64,000 bases of DNA from Bombus terrestris. Lineage: Eukaryota > Arthropoda > Insecta > Hymenoptera > Apidae. Below, piece by piece: positions 15,251 to 28,330 of this stretch; position 1 is the first letter of the stretch; each line of letters starts with the position of its first letter. The DNA lies in contig NW_025963590.1 in assembly GCF_910591885.1 (NCBI RefSeq), positions 186,001 through 250,000 of the forward strand, in the 5' to 3' direction. A program made the position numbers and the translations under genes. A model generated the notes under the pieces. The model did no database searches. It was not told the origin of the DNA and worked only from the letters and a program-made list of their open reading frames with translations.

Positions 15251-17440
15251 ACACCGTTGGACATCGTTGGACACCGTTGGACATCGTTGGACACCGTGGG
15301 ACACCGTTGGACACCGTTGGACACCGTTGGACATCGGTGGACATCGTGGGACACCGTTGGACACCGTTGGACATAGTTGGACACCGTTGGACACCGTGGG
15401 ACAACGTGGGAAAACGTGGGACAACGTGGGACAACGTGGGACAACGTGGGACAACGTGGGACAACGTGGGACAACGTGGGACAACGTGGGACACCGTTGG
15501 ACACCGTGGGACACCGTTGGACACCGTTGGACATCGTTGGACACCGTGGGACAACGTGGGACAACGTGGGAAACCATGGAACAACGTGGGACAACGTGGG
15601 ACAACGTGGGACAACGTGGGACAACGTGGGACAACGTGGGACACCGTTGGACATCGTTGGACACCGTGGGACACCGTTGGACACCGTTGGACACCGTTGG
15701 ACATCGGTGGACATCGTGGGACACCGTTGGACACCGTTGGACATCGTTGGACACCGTGGGACAACGTGGGACAACGTGGGACAACGTGGGAAACCATCGA
15801 ACAACGTGGGACAACGTGGGACAACGTGGGACAACGTGGGACAACGTTGGACACCGTTGGACATCGTTGGACACCGTGGGACAACGTGGGACAACGTGGG
15901 ACAACGTGGGAAACCATGGAACAACGTGGGACAACGTGGGACAACGTGGGACACCGTTGGACAACGTGGGACACCGTTGGACACCGTTGGGCATCGTTGG
16001 ACACCGTGGGACAACGTGGGACAACGTGGGACAACGTGGGAAACCATCGAACAACGTGGGACAACGTGGGACAACGTGGGACAACGTGGGACAACGTGGG
16101 ACAACGTGGGACAACGTGGGACATCGTGGGACAACGTGGGACAACGTGGGACAACGTGGGACAACGTGGGACAACGTGGGACAACGTAGGACAACGTGGG
16201 ACAACGTGGGACAACGTGGGACAACGTGGGGCAACGTGGGACAACGTGGGACAACGTGGGACACCGTTGGACACCGTGATACACCGTTGGACACCGTTGG
16301 ACATCGTTGGACACCGTGGGACAACGTGGGACAACGTGGGAAACCATGGAACAACGTGGGACAACGTGGGACAACGTGGGACAACGTGGGACAACGTGGG
16401 ACACCGTTGGACATCGTTGGACACCGTGGGACAACGTGGGACAACGTGGGAAACCATGGAACAACGTGGGACAACGTGGGACAACGTGGGACAACGTGGG
16501 ACAACGTGGGACACCGTTGGACATCGTTGGACACCGTGGGACAACGTGGGAGAACGTGGGACAACGTGGGACACCGTTGGACACCGTGGGACACCGTTGG
16601 ACAACGTGGGACAACGTGGGACAACGTGGGACAACGTGGGACAACGTGGGACAACGTGGGACAACGTGGGACACCGTTGGACATCGTTGGACACCGTGGG
16701 ACAACGTGGGACAACGTGGGACAACGTGGGACAACGTGGGACAACGTGGGACAACGTGGGACAACGTGGGACACCGTGGGACACCGTTGGACACCGTGGG
16801 ACAACGTGGGACAACGTGGGACAACGTGGGACAACGTGGGACAACGTAGGACAACGTGGGACAACGTGGGACAACGTGGGACAACGTGGGGCAACGTGGG
16901 ACAACGTGGGACAACGTGGGACACCGTTGGACACCGTGGGACACCGTTGGACACCGTTGGACATCGTTGGACACCGTGGGACAACGTGGGACAACGTGGG
17001 AAACCATGGAACAACGTGGGACAACGTGGGACAACGTGGGACAACGTGGGACAACGTGGGACACCGTTGGACATCGTTGGACACCGTGGGACAACGTGGG
17101 AGAACGTGGGACAACGTGGGACACCGTTGGACACCGTGGGACACCGTTGGACAACGTGGGACAACGTGGGACAACGTGGGACAACGTGGGACAACGTGGG
17201 ACAACGTGGGACAACGTGGGACAACGTGGGACAACGTGGGACACCGTTGGACACCGTTGGGCATCGTTGGACACCGTGGGACAACGTGGGACAACGTGGG
17301 ACAACGTGGGAAACCATCGAACAACGTGGGACAACGTGGGACAACGTGGGACAACGTGGGACAACGTGGGACAACGTGGGACAACGTGGGACAACGTGGG
17401 ACAACGTGGGACAACGTGGGACAACGTGGGACAACGTAGG

Positions 17441-20400
17441 ACAACGTGGGACAACGTGGGACAACGTGGGACAACGTGGGGCAACGTGGGGCAACGTGGG
17501 ACAACGTGGGACACCGTTGGACACCGTGGGACACCGTTGGACACCGTTGGACATCGTTGGACACCGTGGGACAACGTGGGACAACGTGGGAAACCATGGA
17601 ACAACGTGGGACAACGTGGGACAACGTGGGACAACGTGGGACAACGTGGGACACCGTTGGACATCGTTGGACACCGTGGGACAACGTGGGACAACGTGGG
17701 AAACCATGGAACAACGTGGGACAACGTGGGACAACGTGGGACAACGTGGGACAACGTGGGACACCGTTGGACATCGTTGGACACCGTGGGACAACGTGGG
17801 AGAACGTGGGACAACGTGGGACACCGTGGGACACCGTGGGACACCGTGGGACAACGTGGTACAACGTGGGACAACGTGGGACAACGTGGGACAACGTGGG
17901 ACAACGTGGGACAACGTGGGACACCGTTGGACATCGTTGGACACCGTGGGACAACGTGGGACAACGTGGGACAACGTGGGACAACGTGGGACAACGTGGG
18001 ACACCGTGGGACACCGTTGGACACCGTGGGACAACGTGGGACAACGTGGGACAACGTGGGACAACGTGGGACAACGTGGGACAACGTGGGACAACGTGGG
18101 ACAACGTGGGACAACGTGGGGCAACGTGGGACAACGTGGGACAACGTGGGACACCGTTGGACACCGTGGGACACCGTTGGACACCGTTGGACATCGTTGG
18201 ACACCGTGGGACAACGTGGGACAACGTGGGAAACCATGGAACAACGTGGGACAACGTGGGACAACGTGGGACAACGTGGGACAACGTGGGACACCGTTGG
18301 ACATCGTTGGACACCGTGGGACAACGTGGGAGAACGTGGGACAACGTGGGACACCGTTGGACACCGTGGGACACCGGGGGACAACGTGGGACAACGTGGG
18401 ACAACGTGGGACAACGTGGGACAACGTGGGACAACGTGGGACAACGTGGGACAACGTGGGACAACGTGGGACACCGTTGGACACCGTTGGGCATCGTTGG
18501 ACACCGTGGGACAACGTGGGACAACGTGGGACAACGTGGGAAACCATCGAACAACGTGGGACAACGTGGGACAACGTGGGACAACGTGGGACAACGTGGG
18601 ACAACGTGGGACAACGTGGGACAACGTGGGACAACGTGGGACAACGTGGGACAACGTGGGACAACGTGGGACAACGTGGGACAACGTGGGACAACGTAGG
18701 ACAACGTGGGACAACGTGGGACAACGTGGGACAACGTGGGGCAACGTGGGACAACGTGGGACAACGTGGGACACCGTTGGACACCGTGGGACACCGTTGG
18801 ACACCGTTGGACATCGTTGGACACCGTGGGACAACGTGGGACAACGTGGGAAACCATGGAACAACGTGGGACAACGTGGGACAACGTGGGACAACGTGGG
18901 ACAACGTGGGACACCGTTGGACATCGTTGGACACCGTGGGACAACGTGGGACAACGTGGGACAACGTGGGACACCGTTGGACACCGTGGGACACCGTTGG
19001 ACAACGTGGGACAACGTGGGACAACGTGGGACAACGTGGGACAACGTGGGACAACGTGGGACAACGTGGGACAACGTGGGACAACGTGGGACAACGTGGG
19101 ACACCGTTGGACATCGTTGGACACCGTGGGACAACGTGGGACAACGTGGGACAACGTGGGACAACGTGGGACAACGTGGGACACCGTGGGACACCGTTGG
19201 ACACCGTGGGACAACGTGGGACAACGTGGGACAACGTGGGACAACGTGGGACAACGTAGGACAACGTGGGACACCGTTGGACAACGTGGGACACCGTTGG
19301 ACATCGTTGTACACCGTGGGACAACGAGGGACAACGTGGGACAACGTGGGACACCGTTGGACACCGTTGGACATCGTTGGACACCGTGGGACAACGTGGG
19401 ACAACGTGGGACAACGTGGGAAACCATGGAACAACGTGGGACAACGTGGGACAACGTGGGACAACGTGGGACAACGTGGGACACCGTTGGACATCGTTGG
19501 ACACCGTGGGACAACGTGGGACAACGTGGGACAACGTGGGACACCGTTGGACACCGTGGGACACCGTTGGACAACGTGGGACAACGTGGGACAACGTGGG
19601 ACAACGTGGGACAACGTGGGACAACGTGGGACAACGTGGGACAACGTGGGACACCGTTGGACACCGTGGGACACCGTTGGACAACGTGGGACAACGTGGG
19701 ACAACGTGGGACAACGTGGGACAACGTGGGACAACGTGGGACAACGTGGGACACCGTTGGACATCGTGGGACACCGTTGGACACCGTTGGACATCGTTGG
19801 ACACCGTTGGACACCGTGGGACAACGTGGGACAACGTGGGACAACGTGGGACAACGTGGGACAACGTGGGACAACGTGGGACAACGTGGGACAACGTGGG
19901 ACACCGTGGGACACCGTTGGACACCGTTGGACATCGTTGGACACCGTGGGACAACGTGGGACAACGTGGGACACCGTGGGACACCGTTGGACATCGTTGG
20001 ACACCGTGGGACAACGTGGGACAACGTGGGACAACGTGGGAAACCATCGAACAACGTGGGACAACGTGGGACAACGTGGGACAACGTGGGACAACGTGGG
20101 ACAACGTGGGACAACGTGGGACAACGTGGGACAACGTGGGACAACGTGGGACAACGTGGGACAACGTGGGACAACGTGGGACAACGTGGGACAACGTAGG
20201 ACAACGTGGGACAACGTGGGACAACGTGGGACAACGTGGGGCAACGTGGGACAACGTGGGACAACGTGGGACACCGTTGGACACCGTGGGACACCGTTGG
20301 ACACCGTTGGACATCGTTGGACACCGTGGGACAACGTGGGACAACGTGGGAAACCATGGAACAACGTGGGACAACGTGGGACAACGTGGGACAACGTGGG

Positions 20401-23060
20401 ACAACGTGGGACACCGTTGGACATCGTTGGACACCGTGGGACAACGTGGGGCAACGTGGGAAGCCATGGAACAACGTGGGACAACGTGGGACAACGTGGG
20501 ACAACGTGGGACAACGTGGGACACCGTTGGACATCGTTGGACACCGTGGGACAACGTGGGAGAACGTGGGACAACGTGGGACACCGTTGGACACCGTGGG
20601 ACACCGTTGGACAACGTGGGACAACGTGGGACAACGTGGGACAACGTGGGACAACGTGGGACAACGTGGGACAACGTGGGACACCGTTGGACATCGTTGG
20701 ACACCGTGGGACAACGTGGGACAACGTGGGACAACGTGGGACAACGTGGGACAACGTGGGACACCGTGGGACACCGTTGGACACCGTGGGACAACGTGGG
20801 ACAACGTGGGACAACGTGGGACAACGTGGGACAACGTAGGACAACGTGGGACAACGTGGGAAACCATCAAACAACGTGGGACAACGTGGGACAACGTGGG
20901 ACAACGTGGGACAACGTGGGACAACGTGGGACAACGTGGGACAACGTGGGACAACGTGGGACAACGTGGGACAACGTGGGACAACGTGGGACAACGTGGG
21001 ACAACGTGGGACAACGTAGGACAACGTGGGACAACGTGGGACAACGTGGGACAACGTGGGGCAACGTGGGACAACGTGGGACAACGTGGGACACCGTTGG
21101 ACACCGTGGGACACCGTTGGACACCGTTGGACATCGTTGGACACCGTGGGACAACGTGGGACAACGTGGGAAACCATGGAACAACGTGGGACAACGTGGG
21201 ACAACGTGGGACAACGTGGGACAACGTGGGACACCGTTGGACATCGTTGGACACCGTGGGACAACGTGGGACAACGTGGGAAACCATGGAACAACGTGGG
21301 ACAACGTGGGACAACGTGGGACAACGTGGGACAACGTGGGACACCGTTGGACATCGTTGGACACCGTGGGACAACGTGGGAGAACGTGGGACAACGTGGG
21401 ACACCGTTGGACACCGTGGGACACCGTTGGACAACGTGGGACAACGTGGGACAACGTGGGACAACGTGGGACAACGTGGGACAACGTGGGACAACGTGGG
21501 ACACCGTTGGACATCGTTGGACACCGTGGGACAACGTGGGACAACGTGGGACAACGTGGGACAACGTGGGACAACGTGGGACACCGTGGGACACCGTTGG
21601 ACACCGTGGGACAACGTGGGACAACGTGGGACAACGTGGGACAACGTGGGACAACGTAGGACAACGTGGGACAACGTGGGACAACGTGGGACAACGTGGG
21701 GCAACGTGGGACAACGTGGGACAACGTGGGACACCGTTGGACACCGTGGGACACCGTTGGACACCGTTGGACATCGTTGGACACCGTGGGACAACGTGGG
21801 ACAACGTGGGAAACCATGGAACAACGTGGGACAACGTGGGACAACGTGGGACAACGTGGGACAACGTGGGACACCGTTGGACACCGTTGGACACCGTGGG
21901 ACAACGTGGGAGAACGTGGGACAACGTGGGACACCGTTGGACACCGTGGGACACCGTTGGACAACGTGGGACAACGTGGGACAACGTGGGACAACGTGGG
22001 ACAACGTGGGACAACGTGGGACAACGTGGGACAACGTGGGACAACGTGGGACACCGTTGGACACCGTTGGGCATCGTTGGACACCGTGGGACAACGTGGG
22101 ACAACGTGGGACAACGTGGGAAACCATGGAACAACGTGGGACAACGTGGGACAACGTGGGACAACGTGGGACAACGTGGGACAACGTGGGACAACGTGGG
22201 ACAACGTGGGACAACGTGGGACAACGTGGGACAACGTGGGACAACGTGGGACAACGTGGGACAACGTGGGACAACGTAGGACAACGTGGGACAACGTGGG
22301 ACAACGTGGGACAACGTGGGGCAACGTGGGACAACGTGGGACAACGTGGGACACCGTTGGACACCGTGGGACACCGTTGGACACCGTTGGACATCGTTGG
22401 ACACCGTGGGACAACGTGGGACAACGTGGGAAACCATGGAACAACGTGGGACAACGTGGGACAACGTGGGACAACGTGGGACAACGTGGGACACCGTTGG
22501 ACATCGTTGGACACCGTGGGACAACGTGGGAGAACGTGGGACAACGTGGGACACCGTTGGACACCGTGGGACACCGTTGGACAACGTGGGACAACGTGGG
22601 ACAACGTGGGACAACGTGGGACAACGTGGGACAACGTGGGACAACGTGGGACAACGTGGGACAACGTGGGACAACGTGGGACACCGTTGGACATCGTTGG
22701 ACACCGTGGGACAACGTGGGACAACGTGGGACAACGTGGGACAACGTGGGACAACGTGGGACACCGTGGGACACCGTTGGACACCGTGGGACAACGTGGG
22801 ACAACGTGGGACAACGTGGGACAACGTGGGACAACGTAGGACAACGTGGGACACCGTTGGACAACGTGGGACACCGTTGGACATCGTTGTACACCGTGGG
22901 ACAACGAGGGACAACGTGGGACAACGTGGGACACCGTTGGACACCGTTGGACATCGTTGGACACCGTGGGACAACGTGGGACAACGTGGGACAACGTGGG
23001 AAACCATGGAACAACGTGGGACAACGTGGGACAACGTGGGACAACGTGGGACAACGTGGG
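17441..23060 (+). repeat. 2-kb duplication at an offset of 3,580 bp
   Basis: The segment at about 17,441-19,480 recurs at about 21,021-23,060. Tags at an exact 3,580-bp offset are the TAG monomers (17431/21011), GGCAACGTGG (17481/21061, 18121/21701, 18741/22321), GAGAACGTGG (17801/21381, 18331/21911), the monomer ending TTGT (19301/22881), GACAACGAGG (19321/22901) and GAAACCATGG (19421/23001). Each copy contains three H2 units with the same 640- and 620-bp spacing, so whole groups of units were copied together. To the right the offset changes to 3,600 bp at 19,481/23,081 and the copies then diverge (C against Cg). Confidence 0.85.
20871..21010 (+). repeat. Pure A run after an altered CCAT tag
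   Basis: Fourteen identical GACAACGTGG monomers follow a tag that reads AAACCATCAA at 20,861 in place of the usual AAACCATCGA. The TCA in it makes the one stop that ends the longest open minus-strand frame. Together with the run it forms a 180-bp extra segment between two TAG monomers (20,831 and 21,011) and explains why this H2 unit is 820 bp long and not 640 bp. Confidence 0.8.
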
Positions 23061-23079
23061 ACAACGTGGGACAACGTGG

Positions 23080-26000
23080 GACACCGTTGGACATCGTGGG
23101 ACACCGTTGGACACCGTTGGACATCGTTGGACACCGTTGGACACCGTGGGACAACGTGGGACAACGTGGGACAACGTGGGACAACGTGGGACAACGTGGG
23201 ACAACGTGGGACAACGTGGGACAACGTGGGACACCGTGGGACACCGTTGGACACCGTTGGACATCGTTGGACACCGTGGGACAACGTGGGACAACGTGGG
23301 ACACCGTGGGACACCGTTGGACACCGTTGGACATCGTTGGACACCGTGGGACAACGTGGGACAACGTGGGACACCGTGGGACACCGTTGGACACCGTTGG
23401 ACATCGTTGGACACCGTGGGACAACGTGGGACACCGTTGGACACCGTGGGACAACGTGGGACAACGTGGGACAACGTGGGACAACGTGGGACAACGTAGG
23501 ACAACGTGGGACAACGTGGGACATCGTGGGACAACGTGGGACAACGTGGGACAACGTGGGACAACGTGGGACACCGTTGGACACCGTGGGACACCGTTGG
23601 ACACCGTTGGACACCGTGGGACACCGTTGGACACCGTTGGACATCGTTGGACACCGTTGGACACCGTTGGACACCGTTGGACACCGTGGGACAACGTGGG
23701 ACAACGTGGGACAACGTGGGACAACGTGGGACAACGTGGGACAACGTGGGACAACGTGGGACAACGTGGGACAACGTGGGACAACGTGGGACAACGTGGG
23801 ACAACGTGGGACAACGTGGGACAACGTGGGACAACGTGGGACAACGTGGGACAACGTGGGACAACGTGGGACAACGTGGGACAACGTGGGACAACGTGGG
23901 ACAACGTGGGACAACGTGGGACAACGTGGGACACCGTTGGACATCGTTGGACACCGCTGGACACCGTGGGACAACGTGGGAAAACGTTGGACAACGTGGG
24001 ACAACGTGGGACAACGTGGGACAACGTGGGACAACGTGGGACAACGTGGGACAACGTGGGACAACGTGGGACAACGTGGGACACCGTTGGACAACGTGGG
24101 ACACCGTTGGACAACGTGGGACACCGTGGGACAACGTGGGACAACGTGGGACAACGTGGGACACCGTTGGATATCGTTGGACACCGTTGGACATCGTTGG
24201 ACACCGTGGGACACCGTTGGACACCGTTGGACACCGTTGGACATCGGTGGACATCGTGGGACACCGTTGGACACCGTTGGACATAGTTGGACACCGTTGG
24301 ACACCGTGGGACAACGTGGGAAAACGTGGGACAACGTGGGACAACGTGGGACAACGTGGGACACCGTTGGACACCGTGGGACACCGTTGGACAACGTGGG
24401 ACAACGTGGGACAACGTGGGACAACGTGGGACAACGTGGGACACCGTTGGACACCGTGGTACACCGTTGGACACCGTTGGACATCGTTGGACACCGTGGG
24501 ACAACGTGGGACAACGTGGGACAACGTGGGAAACCATGGAACAACGTGGGACAACGTGGGACAACGTGGGACAACATGGGACACCGTTGGACATCGTTGG
24601 ACACCGTTGGACATCGTTGGACACCGTGGGACACCGTTGGACACCGTTGGACACCGTTGGACATCGGTGGACATCGTGGGACACCGTTGGACACCGTTGG
24701 ACATCGTTGGACACCGTGGGACAACGTGGGACAACGTGGGACAACGTGGGAAACCATCGAACAACGTGGGACAACGTGGGACAACGTGGGACAACGTGGG
24801 ACAACGTTGGACACCGTTGGACATCGTTGGACACCGTGGGACAACGTGGGACAACGTGGGACAACGTGGGAAACCATGGAACAACGTGGGACAACGTGGG
24901 ACAACGTGGGACACCGTGGGAAACCATGGAACAACGTGGGACAACGTGGGACAACGTGGGACAACGTGGGACAACGTGGGACAACGTGGGACAACGTGGG
25001 ACAACGTGGGACAACGTGGGACAACGTGGGACAACGTGGGACAACGTGGGACAACGTGGGACAACGTGGGACAACGTGGGACAACGTGGGACACCGTTGG
25101 ACATCGTTGGACACCGCTGGACACCGTGGGACAACGTGGGAAAACGTTGGACAACGTGGGACAACGTGGGACAACGTGGGACAACGTAGGACAACGTGGG
25201 ACAACGTGGGACAACGTGGGACAACGTGGGACAACGTGGGACACCGTTGGACAACGTGGGACACCGTTGGACAACGTGGGACACCGTGGGACAACGTGGG
25301 ACAACGTGGGACAACGTGGGACACCGTTGGACATCGTTGGACACCGTTGGACATCGTTGGACACCGTGGGACACCGTTGGACACCGTTGGACACCGTTGG
25401 ACATCGGTGGACATCGTGGGACACCGTTGGACACCGTTGGACATAGTTGGACACCGTTGGACACCGTGGGACAACGTGGGAAAACGTGGGACAACGTGGG
25501 ACAACGTGGGACAACGTGGGACACCGTTGGACACCGTGGGACACCGTTGGACAACGTGGGACAACGTGGGACAACGTGGGACAACGTGGGACAACGTGGG
25601 ACACCGTTGGACACCGTGGGACACCGTTGGACACCGTTGGACATCGTTGGACACCGTGGGACAACGTGGGACAACGTGGGACAACGTGGGAAACCATGGA
25701 ACAACGTGGGACAACGTGGGACAACGTGGGACAACATGGGACACCGTTGGACATCGTTGGACACCGTTGGACATCGTTGGACACCGTGGGACACCGTTGG
25801 ACACCGTTGGACACCGTTGGACATCGGTGGACATCGTGGGACACCGTTGGACACCGTTGGACATCGTTGGACACCGTGGGACAACGTGGGACAACGTGGG
25901 ACAACGTGGGAAACCATCGAACAACGTGGGACAACGTGGGACAACGTGGGACAACGTGGGACAACGTTGGACACCGTTGGACATCGTTGGACACCGTGGG

Positions 26001-26100
26001 ACAACGTGGGACAACGTGGGACAACGTGGGAAACCATGGAACAACGTGGGACAACGTGGGACAACGTGGGACACCGTTGGACAACGTGGGACACCGTTGG
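23080..26100 (+). repeat. H1-type island between two H2 stretches
   Basis: The H1 tags return here: GACATCGGTG at 24241, 24661, 25401 and 25821, GACATAGTTG at 24281 and 25441, GAAAACGTGG after each, and the GAAACCATGG/GAAACCATCG pair at 24531/24751 and 25691/25911. The two internal copies are offset by 1,160 bp. From about 25,300 the island matches about 15,230 onward at an offset of 10,070-10,120 bp, and the match continues across the H1-to-H2 junction (GGCATCGTTG at 15,991 and 26,111, TAG monomers at 16,181 and 26,291). The H1-H2 junction was therefore itself copied. No gene is seen. Confidence 0.82.
23691..23930 (+). repeat. Longest pure type A run (24 monomers)
   Basis: Twenty-four identical GACAACGTGG monomers stand in a row, the longest run I found. 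On the plus strand this gives 24 evenly spaced GGG triplets separated by 7 nt, which satisfies the usual G-quadruplex pattern of four GGG runs with loops of up to 7 nt. Other long pure runs are 641-780 (14 monomers), 24,931-25,090 (16), 28,721-28,880 (16), 37,041-37,200 (16) and 56,661-56,840 (18). Run length differs between homologous copies, so these runs look like the elastic parts of the array. Confidence 0.9.
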
Positions 26101-28330
26101 ACACCGTTGGGCATCGTTGGACACCGTGGGACAACGTGGGACAACGTGGGACAACGTGGGAAACCATCGAACAACGTGGGACAACGTGGGACAACGTGGG
26201 ACAACGTGGGACAACGTGGGACAACGTGGGACAACGTGGGACAACGTGGGACAACGTGGGACAACGTGGGACAACGTGGGACAACGTGGGACAACGTAGG
26301 ACAACGTGGGACAACGTGGGACAACGTGGGACAACGTGGGGCAACGTGGGACAACGTGGGACAACGTGGGACACCGTTGGACACCGTGGGACACCGTTGG
26401 ACACCGTTGGACATCGTTGGACACCGTGGGACAACGTGGGACAACGTGGGAAACCATGGAACAACGTGGGACAACGTGGGACAACGTGGGACAACGTGGG
26501 ACAACGTGGGACACCGTTGGACATCGTTGGACACCGTGGGACAACGTGGGAGAACGTGGGACAACGTGGGACACCGTTGGACACCGTGGGACACCGTTGG
26601 ACAACGTGGGACAACGTGGGACAACGTGGGACAACGTGGGACAACGTGGGACAACGTGGGACAACGTGGGACAACGTGGGACAACGTGGGACAACGTGGG
26701 ACACCGTTGGACATCGTTGGACACCGTGGGACAACGTGGGACAACGTGGGACAACGTGGGACAACGTGGGACAACGTGGGACACCGTGGGACACCGTTGG
26801 ACACCGTGGGACAACGTGGGACAACTTGGGACAACGTGGGACAACGTGGGACAACGTAGGACAACGTGGGACACCGTTGGACAACGTGGGACACCGTTGG
26901 ACATCGTTGTACACCGTGGGACAACGTGGGACAACGTGGGACAACGTGGGACACCGTTGGACACCGTTGGACATCGTTGGACACCGTGGGACAACGTGGG
27001 ACAACGTGGGACAACGTGGGAAACCATGGAACAACGTGGGACAACGTGGGACAACGTGGGACAACGTGGGACAACGTGGGACACCGTTGGACATCGTTGG
27101 ACACCGTGGGACAACGTGGGACAACGTGGGACAACGTGGGACACCGTTGGACACCGTGGGACACCGTTGGACAACGTGGGACAACGTGGGACAACGTGGG
27201 ACAACGTGGGACAACGTGGGACAACGTGGGACAACGTGGGACAACGTGGGACACCGTTGGACACCGTGGGACACCGTTGGACAACGTGGGACAACGTGGG
27301 ACAACGTGGGACAACGTGGGACAACGTGGGACAACGTGGGACAACGTGGGACACCGTTGGACACCGTGGGACACCGTTGGACACCGTTGGACATCGTTGG
27401 ACACCGTGGGACAACGTGGGACAACGTGGGACAACGTGGGACAACGTGGGACAACGTGGGACACCGTTGGACACCGTGGGACACCGTTGGACACCGTTGG
27501 ACATCGTTGGACACCGTGGGACAACGTGGGACAACGTGGGACAACGTGGGAAACCATGGAACAACGTGGGACAACGTGGGACAACGTGGGACAACGTGGG
27601 ACAACGTGGGACACCGTTGGACATCGTTGGACACCGTGGGACAACGTGGGACAACGTAGGACAACGTGGGACACCGTTGGACACCGTGGGACACCGTTGG
27701 ACAACGTGGGACAACGTGGGACAACGTGGGACAACGTGGGACAACGTGGGACAACGTGGGACAACGTGGGACAACGTGGGACACCGTTTGACACCGTGGG
27801 ACACCGTTGGACAACGTGGGACAACGTGGGACAACGTGGGACAACGTGGGACAACGTGGGACAACGTGGGACAACGTGGGACAACGTGGGACAACGTGGG
27901 ACACCGTTGGACACCGTGGGACACCGTTGGACAACGTGGGACAACGTGGGACAACGTGGGACAACGTGGGACAACGTGGGACAACGTGGGACAACGTGGG
28001 ACACCGTTGGACACCGTGGGACACCGTTGGACACCGTTGGACATCGTTGGACACCGTGGGACAACGTGGGACAACGTGGGACACCGTTGGACACCGTGGG
28101 ACACCGTTGGACAACGTGGGACAACGTGGGACAACGTGGGACAACGTGGGACAACGTGGGACACCGTTGGACACCGTGGGACACCGTTGGACACCGTTGG
28201 ACATCGTTGGACACCGTGGGACAACGTGGGACAACGTGGGACAACGTGGGAAATCATGGAACAACGTGGGACAACGTGGGACAACGTGGGACAACGTGGG
28301 ACACCGTTGGACACCGTGGGACACCGTTGG
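26100..28330 (+). repeat. H2 piece, second occurrence
   Basis: H2 tags resume: GGCAACGTGG at 26,341, GAGAACGTGG at 26,551, the TTGT-ending monomer at 26,901, and GAAACCATGG at 26,451, 27,011-27,021 and 27,551. The first 700 bp match 22,280-22,990 at an offset of 4,020 bp. In the second half the unit changes to blocks of Bg-B followed by seven or eight A monomers, with rare tags GACACCGTTTG at 27,781 and AAATCATGGA at 28,251. The stretch from about 26,700 to 28,330 was copied to about 29,970-31,610. No gene is seen. Confidence 0.82.

Larger units (their letters stand above)
1..15960 (+). repeat. Family H1 higher-order repeat region
   Basis: This stretch holds no gene, only satellite monomers arranged in recurring blocks of roughly 1 to 4 kb. 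Diagnostic tags are GACATAGTTG (2781, 6531, 8351, 10771, 11941, 14191, 15371), GAAAACGTGG close behind most of these, GACAACATGG (for example 3071, 6811, 8641), the paired tags GAAACCATGG and GAAACCATCG about 220 bp apart (3031/3251, 6781/6991, 8601/8821), and the GACATCGGTG cassette. The same tag order recurs throughout: TAG-containing monomer, GACATCGGTG cassette, GACATAGTTG, GAAAACGTGG, GAAACCATGG, GACAACATGG, second cassette, GAAACCATCG. Spacing between copies differs only in multiples of 10 bp, apart from the one phase slip at 7,811. The right edge is approximate and lies where the cassette tag disappears (last copy at 15,701) and H2 tags begin. Confidence 0.85.
15960..23080 (+). repeat. 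Family H2: 560-660-bp tandem repeat
   Basis: No gene is present. The region is a tandem of units marked by GGCAACGTGG at 16231, 16891, 17481, 18121, 18741, 20241, 21061, 21701 and 22321, spaced 660, 590, 640, 620, 1500, 820, 640 and 620 bp. A TAG-containing A monomer lies about 40-50 bp before most of these tags. Within a unit follow B-Bg-B-B-C, then GAAACCATGG, then GAGAACGTGG (16551, 17101, 17801, 18331, 20561, 21381, 21911, 22531), which I found only in H2 stretches. The GACATCGGTG cassette that dominates H1 and H3 is absent between 15,701 and 24,241. Unit length varies by whole monomers, mostly in the runs of type A. The tags GACATCGTTGT and GACAACGAGG appear near 19,301-19,321 and again near 22,881-22,901. 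Confidence 0.87.
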
